In this document: in pieces, positions 1 through 9,834 of the stretch | How the letters are laid out: every line of letters begins with the position of its first letter | Position numbering within the stretch: the stretch's first letter is position 1 | Assembly (NCBI GenBank): GCA_900312665.1 | Contig: ONZQ02000007.1 | Span: 1,556,308-1,620,307 of the forward strand | Source: Cephalotrichum gorgonifer | Lineage: Eukaryota > Ascomycota > Sordariomycetes > Microascales > Microascaceae | Reading direction: 5' to 3' | Length of the DNA: 64,000 nt | Position numbers and translations under genes: made by a program | The notes under the pieces: model-generated | The model's database searches: none | What the model was told of the DNA's origin: nothing | The model's input: only the letters and a program-made list of their open reading frames with translations

Positions 1-1
1 C

Positions 2-301
2 TCGACGGCCGCCAACGACTCGGGCGGATACGACGACGGCGGGTACACGGCTATGGGTTTCTCGAGCCCGACGGCCGCCAATATCTACGGCGGCGAGGAG
101 GGCCCCGACATACCGTCCGTGCCCGGCAGGGACCCCTTCGCGCAGGTTGTGCACCCGCGGTTTGCGAGGGAGAGGAGGCCTGGTGAGGGAATACCTTGCC
201 AGGGGGGCAACCCGCCTGCCGGTGGGTGCGGGAGTGCCCCCCAGAATGACGAGAACACCGAGAATTTGCAGAATATGCAGAGGGGTAAGGGGGGAGAGTA
301 G
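2..301 (+). CDS. C-terminal end of an unknown protein (5' truncated by window edge)
   Basis: The frame is open from the first complete codon of the window to a TAG at 299-301, so about 99 residues of a larger protein are visible. The segment is rich in Gly, Ser and Pro, with a Gly-Tyr-Asp-rich start, a segment around PDIPSVPGRDPFAQVVHPRF, and a polar tail rich in Asn and Gln. No catalytic motif, membrane segment or cysteine pattern is visible. It looks like the disordered tail of a regulatory or nuclear protein, but no family is recognised. An internal ATG at 53 is unlikely to be the start because the frame continues upstream without a stop. Confidence 0.55.
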   Translation, partial: STAANDSGGYDDGGYTAMGFSSPTAANIYGGEEGPDIPSVPGRDPFAQVVHPRFARERRPGEGIPCQGGNPPAGGCGSAPQNDENTENLQNMQRGKGGE

Positions 302-1824
302 ATTCCCTTGGTGTTCCTGGGCATCCCTGTCAGTAGTTTGTAACGAGCATACTTTTTAAGGGTATGACTGACTATGGGAGTGAGTGTTGGTTGGATGGGA
401 GTTTGAATCCTGGGCAGGGGCGGGACTGTGTGGTTTTATTTATTGTGAGACGGTAGACTCACTCTTCTGTCGTCGGGAAGCTCTGCCGGTTGGGAGAGAG
501 AGTCCATATCTAACCTAGGGGCATGAGCCGTGGCAGATTCGAATAGGAGCTAGCTAATTCGTGAATGGTCCTGTTTGCTTGTCTTGCGAGGCAAGTAGCC
601 ATGTCTGAAGATTAAACCCTTCCATACTACAAGTACTTGCAGCCCAAGTAAATGTAGGCACTAGGAGATGAGTAGGGCACTGAAGGTGACGGGAAGTAGG
701 TGGTGGTGTAGCAGGAAAATGATGTAAGTGGAAGTGAGTACGCGTGTAAGCCAGAGAGGGTACAATGTAGATGTAGTGTAATAGCTTCAATGCATGCTAG
801 ACCAGACCACCGACCAGTGTCTCGAGAGAACGAACTAAGACGGACAGGCCCGGGTCTAGGTCTAGGTCGAAGATGTGCTGCTAAAAATGGATACAGTAGT
901 GGAGGCGGGACCACCAAGTGCAGCACGATCAAAGCATATGCAGCGGCTGTAGAAGTGGGGCTGATCCACTGAACATGTACATGACATGCTGGGTCGTGGC
1001 GGGCCGGGGTCAAGGTGGGCCGACGCGTAATAGGGCAGGTCTAGCGGGGGCGGAGGAAGGAGCGAGGAACTGAAGAATGCGGCGTTGCGTACGCGGACTG
1101 CCAAGTATCAACGTCATCCTCGTCCCTGGCCTGACTGACCCTGGTTCGGTGCCTCAGCTTCGTCCTCATCTCACTCATTCCGTCGAAACCAACATACCCC
1201 ACCAAGTTCCCCCCCGCCTTTTCCTTGGCCTTTTTTTTCCTTTTCGCATTCCTATAAACACATTAATATTGCGACACTCTTTCGACCTACTGAATCACTC
1301 TGCCCTCTATTTCTCCTGGACCCTCGCTGTTGGAAACTCACCTTGTACTTGTTTGTGCTACGTACAGGCGCTTACACCCTACCCTTGATCCTTCCCTTGT
1401 CTCTTTCCTTGCCGCAGCTGGCTTCAGATTCGGCGCCATCGAGTGGCGCAGTGGTATCGCCGCGCGCCAGGACAAGGCTGGCACTCTAGGACACACGCAA
1501 ACACATAACATAACCTCATATATCTCACCCTACCCCCCTCTCCGCCCGCTTACCCTTTTCGCATCCTATATTCGAGCAGACCTAGGTCACCTAAGACTGG
1601 TTGCGACTTAATTCATTCTCGCTCCACCTTGGAAAACGTACTTGGACCACCCACTCTTTGGCAGAGTCCCAAGACCAGAAACGCTCTCTAGCCTCTCCCA
1701 GGACCAACCTCCACCCCTCGCCCGCTTTCCCTCTCACGGGGAAACAAAAAAAAAAGCATAATACACACCCTACTCGACCAAGACCACTAAAAAGAAGGCG
1801 AAAACAGAGAAACCACCAGGCACC
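302..1824. other. Intergenic region with promoter and 5' leader of the 1825 gene
   Basis: I see no convincing gene here. The right half (about 1100-1824) is pyrimidine-rich, as in many fungal promoters and leaders, and contains a TATA-like element at 1253. Short open frames on both strands have no recognisable content. Confidence 0.5.
1253..1258 (+). promoter_or_regulatory. TATA-like element upstream of the 1825 gene
   Basis: TATAAA lies downstream of a pyrimidine-rich stretch and about 570 bases before the ATG at 1825. If used, it implies a leader of roughly 540 bases, possibly spliced. No transcript evidence is available. Confidence 0.3.
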
Positions 1825-3291
1825 ATGCTCGACGAAAACCTCCCCACCTTTCGGTTCCGCCCCTCCACCGACTCCCCGACCAGCACAACCCTCTACCTCA
1901 CCCAGGGCGGCTCCGACCCGGCGCCCGCCTTCCTCCTCCGCCGCCCCGACCCCTCCCTCCCCGCCTCGCGCAACAAGTACGCCGCCGCCCTCTCGGACCC
2001 CTCCTTCCACTCCGTCATCTACGCCGAGGTCCTCGTCGAGCCCGAGTGGCGCGCCCCGTCCCCGCCCCCCGCCGGCTCCCCGCCCGCGCCCCACGTGCCC
2101 ATCACCCCGGACTCCGTCTCCCTCCAGCTCTACAACCCCGACCAGACCGTCGTCCTGAAGCACGCCGCCGGCGGCTGGAACCGCTCCGAGAGCTGGGAGT
2201 TCGAGATGCCCGAGCGGACCTTCCGCCTGCCCTCGGCCTCCCGCCTCGATCGGGACTCGGCGGATGGCCCTGCGGCCGCCCCGGGGTCGGGCGCGTCGGT
2301 CGTCTTCAGGTGGAAGAAGGACGGGAAGCTGAGCAGGGACATGACCTGCTACATTGTGGGCCAGAGCCTGGATGGGAAGAAGAGCAAGGAGCCCGACATC
2401 ACCGTCGCCATGTTCGGGCACGGAAAGGGCGACGCCTGCGCCGTCACGCTGTACGAGCCGAACATGAGGAGGGTGGACATCGAGGATCGAAAAGGGCTAG
2501 AGGTCGTGCTGCTGCTCGGCGCGGAGGTCATAAGGAGCTTGTACCTGAATACGAAGGGGGACCCCTTCAACATCTCCGCCTCCGCCCCAGGGGCGCCGAA
2601 CACCGCTGGCGCGAAGGCGAGCGGTGCCGCGAACGTCGCCGGCGCGGGGAGGGGACGGGACTCCAGGCCGCAGCAGGCCGCAGCGGCGGCGATCCCCGTC
2701 ATGAGCGGCGCCGTCGGCGCACCCGCCGCGCAGAAGAACAGCGCTGCCCCCCGGCCGGCTGCAAACGCGAGCGCGAGCAGGTCGCGGTCCCGCGAGCGCA
2801 GGGACCGCGAGGAGCAGGACCGCATACGGAAGATGCTGAAGGAGGAGGAGGCGAGCGAGAAGAGGCGGCGCGAGGAGGAGGTGGAGAAGGAGACGGAGAG
2901 GCTGAGGTCCCTGTACGGCGTGCCCGCCTCGGGGGCGGCGGCGCCCCAGCCCCAGCCGCCCCAGCCGCCGCCGGCGGCGGGCGCGGGGGGGAACAGGCCC
3001 GCGCTGCCGCCTAGGCCCGTCGCGCAGAGCCCCACGAACCTGGCGCCCGGCGTCCCGCCCTCGCTGCCGCAGAGGCCCGTTAGCGCCGGGCCGTACGGGT
3101 ATAGCAACGTGACGCCTCCACCTCAGTCGCAGGGACAGGGGCAGGGGCAGCACACGGGCGGTGGTGGTGGCGCCAGCAGCCACCTGAAGAAGGCGGAGGG
3201 CTTCGTGAGCGGGCTGTTCCGCGCCGAGAGGGAGAGGGAGGAGGAGAGAAGGAAGAAGAAGGTCGCGAAGAAGAGGAGCGTGCACTTTTAG
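1825..3291 (+). CDS. Conserved Pezizomycotina protein of unknown function (488 aa)
   Basis: A single exon with start context caccATG. The first ~240 residues look like a folded domain. It begins with a segment around FRPSTDSPTSTTLYLTQ and continues through KYAAAL, VIYAEVLVEPEW, SWEFEMP, DMTCYIVG and a hydrophobic GLEVVLLLGAEVIRSLYL. I recognise this arrangement from unnamed conserved proteins of filamentous ascomycetes, but no function is known to me. The rest is low complexity: an Ala/Gly/Pro linker, an Arg/Glu-rich stretch at about residues 310-368 likely to form a charged coiled coil, a proline-rich region, and a basic end (KKKVAKKRSVHF) that could be a nuclear signal. No signal peptide or membrane segment is seen. 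The gene is convergent with the Ste50 gene. Confidence 0.8.
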   Translation: MLDENLPTFRFRPSTDSPTSTTLYLTQGGSDPAPAFLLRRPDPSLPASRNKYAAALSDPSFHSVIYAEVLVEPEWRAPSPPPAGSPPAPHVPITPDSVSLQLYNPDQTVVLKHAAGGWNRSESWEFEMPERTFRLPSASRLDRDSADGPAAAPGSGASVVFRWKKDGKLSRDMTCYIVGQSLDGKKSKEPDITVAMFGHGKGDACAVTLYEPNMRRVDIEDRKGLEVVLLLGAEVIRSLYLNTKGDPFNISASAPGAPNTAGAKASGAANVAGAGRGRDSRPQQAAAAAIPVMSGAVGAPAAQKNSAAPRPAANASASRSRSRERRDREEQDRIRKMLKEEEASEKRRREEEVEKETERLRSLYGVPASGAAAPQPQPPQPPPAAGAGGNRPALPPRPVAQSPTNLAPGVPPSLPQRPVSAGPYGYSNVTPPPQSQGQGQGQHTGGGGGASSHLKKAEGFVSGLFRAEREREEERRKKKVAKKRSVHF

Positions 3292-4813
3292 TGTTCTAGG
3301 CAGGCAGGCAGGCAGGGGGGGGGACGGGCTAGTGATGGAGAATGAGAGAGCGGGTCGTGGTGGACGGTGATGGTCTTGTTTTAACTCGTGATCCTCTGCA
3401 TGTGGGATGGCGTTTTTCTTTTCTTTTCGGGGTTCTGGAGCAACAAGCGCGATATGGGGGGCGGCCGGACAGGCGTCCTTTTATTTTTGGTCTTTCTTAT
3501 CATTATTATTATGTTAACTGGGAAGGTGGATATATATATCTCGACCTGTAGGTAGGACGAGAACATGAATTACCTCGAGTATGAATACATAGAGGAGATG
3601 ACTACAAACTTGCAAGTAAACCTCATACAACCGTGATATCCAAAACGGTAAACCTCACTAGCGGGGAAATACGAGAAGTCCGTGGAGGGAAACGAAAATA
3701 AGCGCCAAGTTTCGCCTGGAATGCTATTTCCTCCCCTTCTCCCACCCCCTTCCTCCTTTTTGCCCTTTCCTTCTCTCTCTCTCCTCCCCCTTCCCTCGGC
3801 TAGGCTAAAAATCGAGTTTCCTATCCTATACATTCTCAGTAAAACCCGTATCCCAAATCCCCCCCTTTTTCACTTCTTCCCGGGGTGAGTGCGGTATACG
3901 GGGCCGGGTGTTTCCAACGGTAAAACAGTCTCTTGTATCCCAGGGGAAACCGGGCCTTGCTCGCGTCCCCTTGCCCCTGTACAAATCACCACAGGCTACT
4001 GGCCACGGGCGACATGCAGCCAGAGAAGAAGAGGCAAGCAAACTCTCGTCTTCTCTTCCCCTTCCCTTCCCTCCTCTTCTTTCTCCCTCCCTTGTTCCTT
4101 CCTCACACAGACCAAACCATTCCTAAATCCCACAACCAACTTCCGTAGCGGGGGCCGTCCCAGATTCAAACTCGTATGTGCCTCCCCGAATAGATCCCTT
4201 GGCAGGATTCACCCCACACCCCTAAAAAGGGGTTCTCGTTTCTCGAATCGGTCATGGGGAATATATATCCCATCCCATTCCACCCATTCCACCCACCCAA
4301 CCTCAAACTTCAACACGACAAACCCCATCCGCCACCTTCCGTATCTTAAGGAGTCCTCAACGTCTCCCAAAAACACCCCAGGTTCAAAGGGTCTCAGGCT
4401 CCCCGCCAGCTCAGGCGCGGAAAGAGCATTTCCCGTACGTATGTACGCATACACATACACACACGCCATACAAACACACACCTTCCCATTTCCAACAGAT
4501 ATAAAATTTCCCAAAAGAAGCCGTGATTCACGCAGCGCTATGCAGGAACCTTTCAACCCAAAACAAGAAAAGAAAAAAAGCCCAGTCCCACTCCCTAACC
4601 CGCCCAACCCACCTGGGCAAACTTGGGGAAAGGGGGGAGGGCACGGCGTACGTCACTGTTTACTGTCCGCTTGCCCTCCGCCCACCGCCTCGTCGAGTAT
4701 AGACTGCGCGGGTGCGCGGGGTGTCCGAACAAGAACAAGGCAGGGGCGACGTAGTGTAGCCTCGAAAGCCCAGCCGAGGGAGAGTTCACCACCAGCTTGC
4801 TACCACCCCTGCC
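3292..4813. other. Convergent intergenic region (3' flanks)
   Basis: This lies between two genes that end toward each other. It holds the AGGC repeat and long pyrimidine-rich stretches. Nothing gene-like is supported, and the long frame at 3889-4821 has no coding character. Confidence 0.5.
3298..3317. repeat. (AGGC)n microsatellite followed by a G run
   Basis: About four AGGC units run into a stretch of consecutive Gs just after the stop codon at 3291. It is probably 3' untranslated sequence. Confidence 0.6.
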
Positions 4814-6505
4814 TCATATAATCCCCCCAGGCGGATCATACGGCGTCGCGCCCCCTCTCGCCGACCCGCCGAGCCCTGCGCTCCCGGGTAGGTCCGCAGG
4901 GACGTCGCCCTGGGCATTGTTTGTCTTCCTCAGCATAAACATGGGCTTCTTCCCCTCGCGGTCCAGCTGCTTGAACAGGATCAGAGGCTTCTCGTCGAGG
5001 CCTAGGCACCGCTCCTGGTCGCCGTAGACGATATATAGCGCGTACTGGTCCCACGGCGCGTGAATCTGGTATTTCTTCAGCGCGGCGGGTAGCACCTTGT
5101 AGCACGGGTCGTCCATGCTGACGCGGAACGACTTGAATATCTCGACGGCCGAGTTGGAGCCTGGCGTGTCGGGTGCGGGGGTCTCCTTCCTCCCCGGTGG
5201 CCGCATCTGCTTATCGCCTCCCCTCTGCTGATGGTCGGTGTCAGTGAAGTTGGATCGCGTCGAGGTGGAGGGTGGTTCGCGGTAGGATCGGGATGCGAGC
5301 AGCGTGGTGCCACCCAGGCCGGCGGTGGTCGGGGGGGAGGTCGGCGAGGGCATCATGTTGGGAGGGGCGAATATGGGCGACGTGCTGCTGCCCTGCCCGG
5401 AGCCGTTCATCGCCGCGAGATGGGACGACGACATGACGGCGCGCTCGGCGGCGCTGGACGGGTCGAGCGAGCGCTCGGCTATGGACTGGTCGTGGGTGGT
5501 CTGGAGGGGCGTCGGCGAGCTGCTCTTGGGCATCATGGACGAGAGGCCCAGCTTCGTGGAGAACTGCCGCCTGAGGCCGCCCGTAGACTGGCTCGACGAG
5601 GGTGTGGGCGCGGCGGGCGGCGAGATGGTCGACGGTTCGTAGCCGTACGATGCCTGGCTGTTGCTGGTGGGGTTATTCGGTAGGGGCTGCTGGGCGTCCT
5701 TGGCGAGTCGGAGGGCGGGCAGCATGTCCTCCCGCAGGCGGCGGAAGTCGTCGGCGAGACGGCGGAAGTCCTGCTCGAAGAGGTTCATGCGCTCGTCGCG
5801 GAGGCGCAGCTGTTCTACGAGCTGCTTGATGTCCTTTAGGGTGGCGTTGGCGTACTGGGCTTCGGCATCGGCGGCTGGTGGGAGGTTAGCTGGGCGGAGG
5901 AGACCTGAGAGAAGGGGGTGTTAGGGGCAGGGCAAGCGTACATAGTGGTACATAGTGGTCGCTTTCTATCTCGACGTCCTGTGCCTTCTTGACGTCGTAT
6001 ACGCTCTTGAGGATGGTCAGTCGATGGCCAACGCTGTTGATGCCCATGCTCTTGAGGTCATCGTGCAGGAGGGCTATCAGCGCCTCGCCGACAATCTCGT
6101 TCTCTACATGCGCGATGGCAGTTAGCATCAATCTCCTCTCGCACGAAAACCTCCTCCGAGGAGCAAAGCTTCAAGGTGAAGGCTCCGTGCTGTTTTCTCG
6201 CTCCCTTATGAAAGCCTGTTTAATGAAGAGCACCAACCTATGAAGATATCGGAGTACTGCTCCAGCCCGATGGTGCTGATAAAGTCGGCACACTCGTCGG
6301 CGGTCCATTCCGAGATGATGGTCTCCGGTAGCCTATCGGCGCTTGACCGGTGGCCGTAGGTGGTCGGGGTGTGTTCGTTGGACGAGGGGAGTTCCGAGTC
6401 GTAGGGGGACGGGTCATCGTGGACGGGCGAGCTATCGGCGATGGCGCCGTCGTACTCGTCATCGGCGTCCGAGTCTGGGTAGGCCGTACCCGAGTCGAAG
6501 TTCAT
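4814..6505 (-). CDS. ste50: Ste50-type MAPK cascade adaptor (SAM + Ras-association domains)
   Basis: I read complement(join(4814..5874, 5942..6103, 6238..6505)), 496 residues. Exon 1 and exon 2 encode a SAM domain (about residues 65-130; EWTADECADFISTIGLEQYS, then NEIVGEALIALLHDDLKS). After it comes the conserved DHYVPLSADAEAQYANATL stretch. A Ser/Thr/Pro-rich linker leads to a C-terminal Ras-association domain (about 385-462; FKSFRVSMDDPCYKVLPAAL). Known family role: Ste50 binds the MAPKKK Ste11 through the SAM domain and links it to Cdc42/Ras-type GTPases at the membrane in mating, osmotic and, in pathogens, infection-related signalling. The introns are 134 and 67 nt with CTAAC branch points. 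In the second, the nearer AG at 5905 would leave a 37-nt intron, so the AG at 5875 was chosen; it restores the conserved PLSADAEAQ junction. Confidence 0.93.
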
Positions 6506-6873
6506 GGTTGGGGACGTTCGAGACAGAGAGAGAAGGGCGGGGGGTGTCGGGATCCTTAGGAGTGGAGGGAGAGGAGGGGATTATGTGGCCAGGGGTTGCA
6601 CCTGTTCGTGGGTGGGCGGGGAGGAGGAGCAGGAAAGGAAGATCGGGCTCGAGGAGGAGGTCGAAGGCGGGCGCAAAATACGGGCGGACGAGGCGTCAAT
6701 CAGTCGATAAGCGGGGAGACGATCGCGGCGGGCAAAGAAAGAAAAAAAAAACCCACTCTCGTATGCGTCGCTCGAGATGGGAGATGGGAGATTGGGCTCG
6801 TTGACGACACTACTCGTTGATACTAGGAGGAGGCTGTCCTGCAGGTCGAGGGCTCGGACGGTCGGGTCGGTTC

Positions 6874-6886
6874 GGGGGGGGGGGGG
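6874..6886. repeat. G13 homopolymer
   Basis: Thirteen consecutive Gs lie in non-coding DNA upstream of STE50. Such runs are prone to length errors. Confidence 0.7.
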
Positions 6887-8879
6887 TTTGCTTGTTCTGG
6901 GGGACGAAAATGTGGGGACGGACGGACGGCCTGGCCCTGGCGCTGACGAGGCGGAGGCGTTTTGGGCGGGTAGAAGGTCCAAGGGGGGGAAAGGCCAGGT
7001 TGTAACGCGAGGATAAAAAGGAGGGATCGGCTCTCTCTCCTCTCTCCGCTTCGTTCTGGTCTTTTTTGTTCAAAGCATCCAAGAGGAGGAGGTAGGAAAT
7101 AGGGAAGGAGGGGTGGAGGGGTTTTGTTTTTCCTCGAGTCCGTTCCCTTTTTGCTTGCTTTTTTCCCTCTTCTTCTCTTGCTCGTAGTTTATTCCGACTT
7201 GAAGCTTTAGCTGGGGTGAATAAAGAACCTCGAATGAAGTAAGGTATTAAGTGGAGAGCGATATTCTAGGCGCCTCTCTCCCTCCCTCCCGTCCGTCCGT
7301 TCTATGGGGTGCAGTTCGCACGGTATACCGTGGACTGAGGGGGGGAACGACCAGCGAGGTTTCAATTGGCTCCTTCCTTTCCCATAGCATCCCTGGGCTG
7401 CCGCGCCGGCTCTTGTACTCTCGTACCTGGCAGCGCCGCTTTCCAATCGGCGGGGGGAGCTCAGGGGTCGAGCGGGTGGCCGTTTCATTACCACTGTATC
7501 CCGCTCCAGCCAAGCTACTCGTACACCCAACCGTCCGTCCTCTCTCACCCCTTCCCTTCCCCTTTCCATCTTAGCGGGGAGAAGGGATTGAACCCGGAGC
7601 TGAGGAGCACCGGCACCAGCACCAGGACAGACACGGGTAACATGGGCGAGAATGGGGTCCTTGGCAGACAGAGAAAGCTCCATCTACCGAGTACCTTTGT
7701 TCCCCAAGGGGGGACAGCTTTTTTCTTCCCTACGCCTCCTGATATCCCCTACTTGTATATGTGTTCCCTGCCTTCAATAGTACCTGTATTATAGCTGGTA
7801 ATATTACAATATTGGAACGAATGATAGTTTGCTGGGGCGAGGTACGGAGGAGTAATATACTTTGGACGAGTTTGGTACATCTACAGTCCCAAGGTCCCCG
7901 CTCACCAGAAAAAGCTACCGTACAACCCCCTCGATGGTCCGTGAGGTCGCAGCCAAACAAGGAACAGAAGCTTTCGAATACTACTAGTAGTTCAAGATAA
8001 ATTATGTACATCATGACAGCTAAATTATGTATATCAGGACAGCCGGTTCGAGAATGATAGCTACTGTATCATTATAGCACAAGGCGCGGAGTAGTTACTC
8101 CTTCGTCCTAGTCCATCGGAGCCGCCTAGAATAAGAACCAAGAGACCAGGCAGGTTAGAAAAGCGAGGCGAGCTCTCTGGAAAATGGGTCGTTTCTTCTC
8201 CACACCCCTTTCGAGCTCTTGCCTACACGTTCCTATGACCACACAACCAGTCATATGCACACTCGTACTTGTATGGCCGCTCGAGGTCCGACCAGCGTCT
8301 CATCAGACGCATCGAAACTCGTAACACTCAGTCCTAACTCAACTCCATAGGTAGGCGGAAGCCAAGGAACACACACAAGAGCAGGCAGGAGATACACAGC
8401 CACAATCCACCCCCCCTTCTTTTTTTCTTTCTTTCTTCTCCCCGGTTGATGTGAGAGCCTGATGCTATTTCGGGGCATGTCAGTCTGCAATGGCCGGGGC
8501 CAAGATAACCCCCCAACCCCCCACATCCCATCGAACCATGCTTGGGCGAGCGGAATGAGCGCCTTTTTTTTTTCTCTCTCGCAGACGAGATTTCAAAGGG
8601 ATCCAAACCAAACCACCAAAAGCACCACATGTTCCTGTCCATCGTACGGGGTGAGTATCATCTCGCCGGGGCCTCCGATGTTTCGAAAGTTCCCTTTGGC
8701 ATGCCGGAACACGAGAGACGGTGGGGGCAAAAACGGAGAACTGGTGGCCCTTGCTCTTCTCATCTTCTTCCTTTAACGTAGCACTTTTTTTTTTCCCACA
8801 TGCACCCTCTGAAGTAGTATTACTCGTAGGAATAAAACGGCCCCAAAGAACCACACCCCCCGGTCCCCGGGCCCGGGTA

Positions 8880-8894
8880 CCCCCCCCCCCCCCC
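8880..8894. repeat. C15 homopolymer within a C-rich tract
   Basis: Fifteen consecutive Cs follow a GC-rich palindrome-like CCGGGCCCGGG. This is non-coding, and its length is likely to be inaccurate or variable. Confidence 0.7.
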
Positions 8895-9834
8895 GCCCCC
8901 GCCTAGGCTCCACGAAAATCCTACCCAGAATACCTCCATACCTCGTATCACGCTACAGACACGAAACAGGCCGCGACCTCCGTAGCCACTTAAGACGCCC
9001 ACTGACAGCACGACAGACAGACACGACGAGAGACCCAGGCGGTGAGCCCCACGAAAGACTCCGTCCCCATTGAAGACACGAGGCACCCAAAGAATTCATG
9101 TAAAATATCTCTTTTATTTTATTTAATTATTTAGTTCCCTTCATCCCCGCTCCCCAAACCCCCGGGCATCATTATTAGTTCCATCCATCCATCGCATCCC
9201 ACACCCCCTCCACAACCACCACTGCCACAAAAATAGGTTGATTGTTCCCCAAACTCCAAAACCATGCTAAATAGGTACAGAAGAAGAAGTAAAATAAAGA
9301 AGGTCCCGACCCGGCAAGAAGCGGGGGGTCCCATTAAGAAGAAAATAAGGAAGGATGAATGAACCAAAGGGGGGATATAAGTGAGAAGAACAGCCCAAGG
9401 GTCGATCGAGACACGCGTCTTGTGGAAAGGAGGGGCATAAATAGCTAGTAGATGTCGGGAAGGAGAAAGAACAAACTCAGCCCCGGTATCCCGCTCTCTC
9501 CTGATCCTTCTCGACACCTGTCCTTCAACTCCTCAAGCCCTCAAGCCCCCATGACTTCTTATCCTCCCCACACAGCACCCCAGGTAGACCAAGAAAAAGG
9601 TAATGCGGCCCAGGGGGCTTCCGTTGTCCCCGCGGACACCCTCCCCTGATAGCCTCTATCAGGTTCCAAAATAAAAACGATTGTATAAGACCGACCAATT
9701 CAGTCAACGCCACACCCATGCTGCCCTCATGTTTCTCAACCACCCAATCTCGTAAACCACCCCTGCTGTTCTCTTGTTTCGTGTACACGCCGCCGGCCAG
9801 TCATCCATCACCCGGGTGGAGGCTGCCTGAGGCA

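Larger units (their letters stand above)
6506..9834. other. Long intergenic region between LCB2 3' end and STE50 5' end
   Basis: This 3.3 kb stretch presumably contains the STE50 promoter and leader and the LCB2 3' flank. Both strands hold short frames of low-complexity content that I do not accept as genes. It has a G13 run at 6874-6886, a C15 run at 8880-8894, and TACTCGTA motifs at 7516 and 8821. No tRNA is recognised. Confidence 0.5.

Noticed and set aside
2046..3285. Alternative frames of 322 aa (+) and 262 aa (-) over the 1825 gene
   Set aside because: Arg/Gly/Ala-rich shadow translations of the supported frame.
3889..4821. 310-codon plus-strand frame between the 1825 gene and STE50
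   Set aside because: Pyrimidine-rich DNA read as Ser/Pro/Thr; it overlaps the end of STE50 and has no domain features.
7570..7660. T-loop-like GGGTTCAATCCC on the minus strand
   Set aside because: No matching A box or cloverleaf upstream.
9131..9517. Minus-strand frame downstream of LCB2
   Set aside because: Low-complexity translation from an A/T-rich 3' flank; no start context or homology features.
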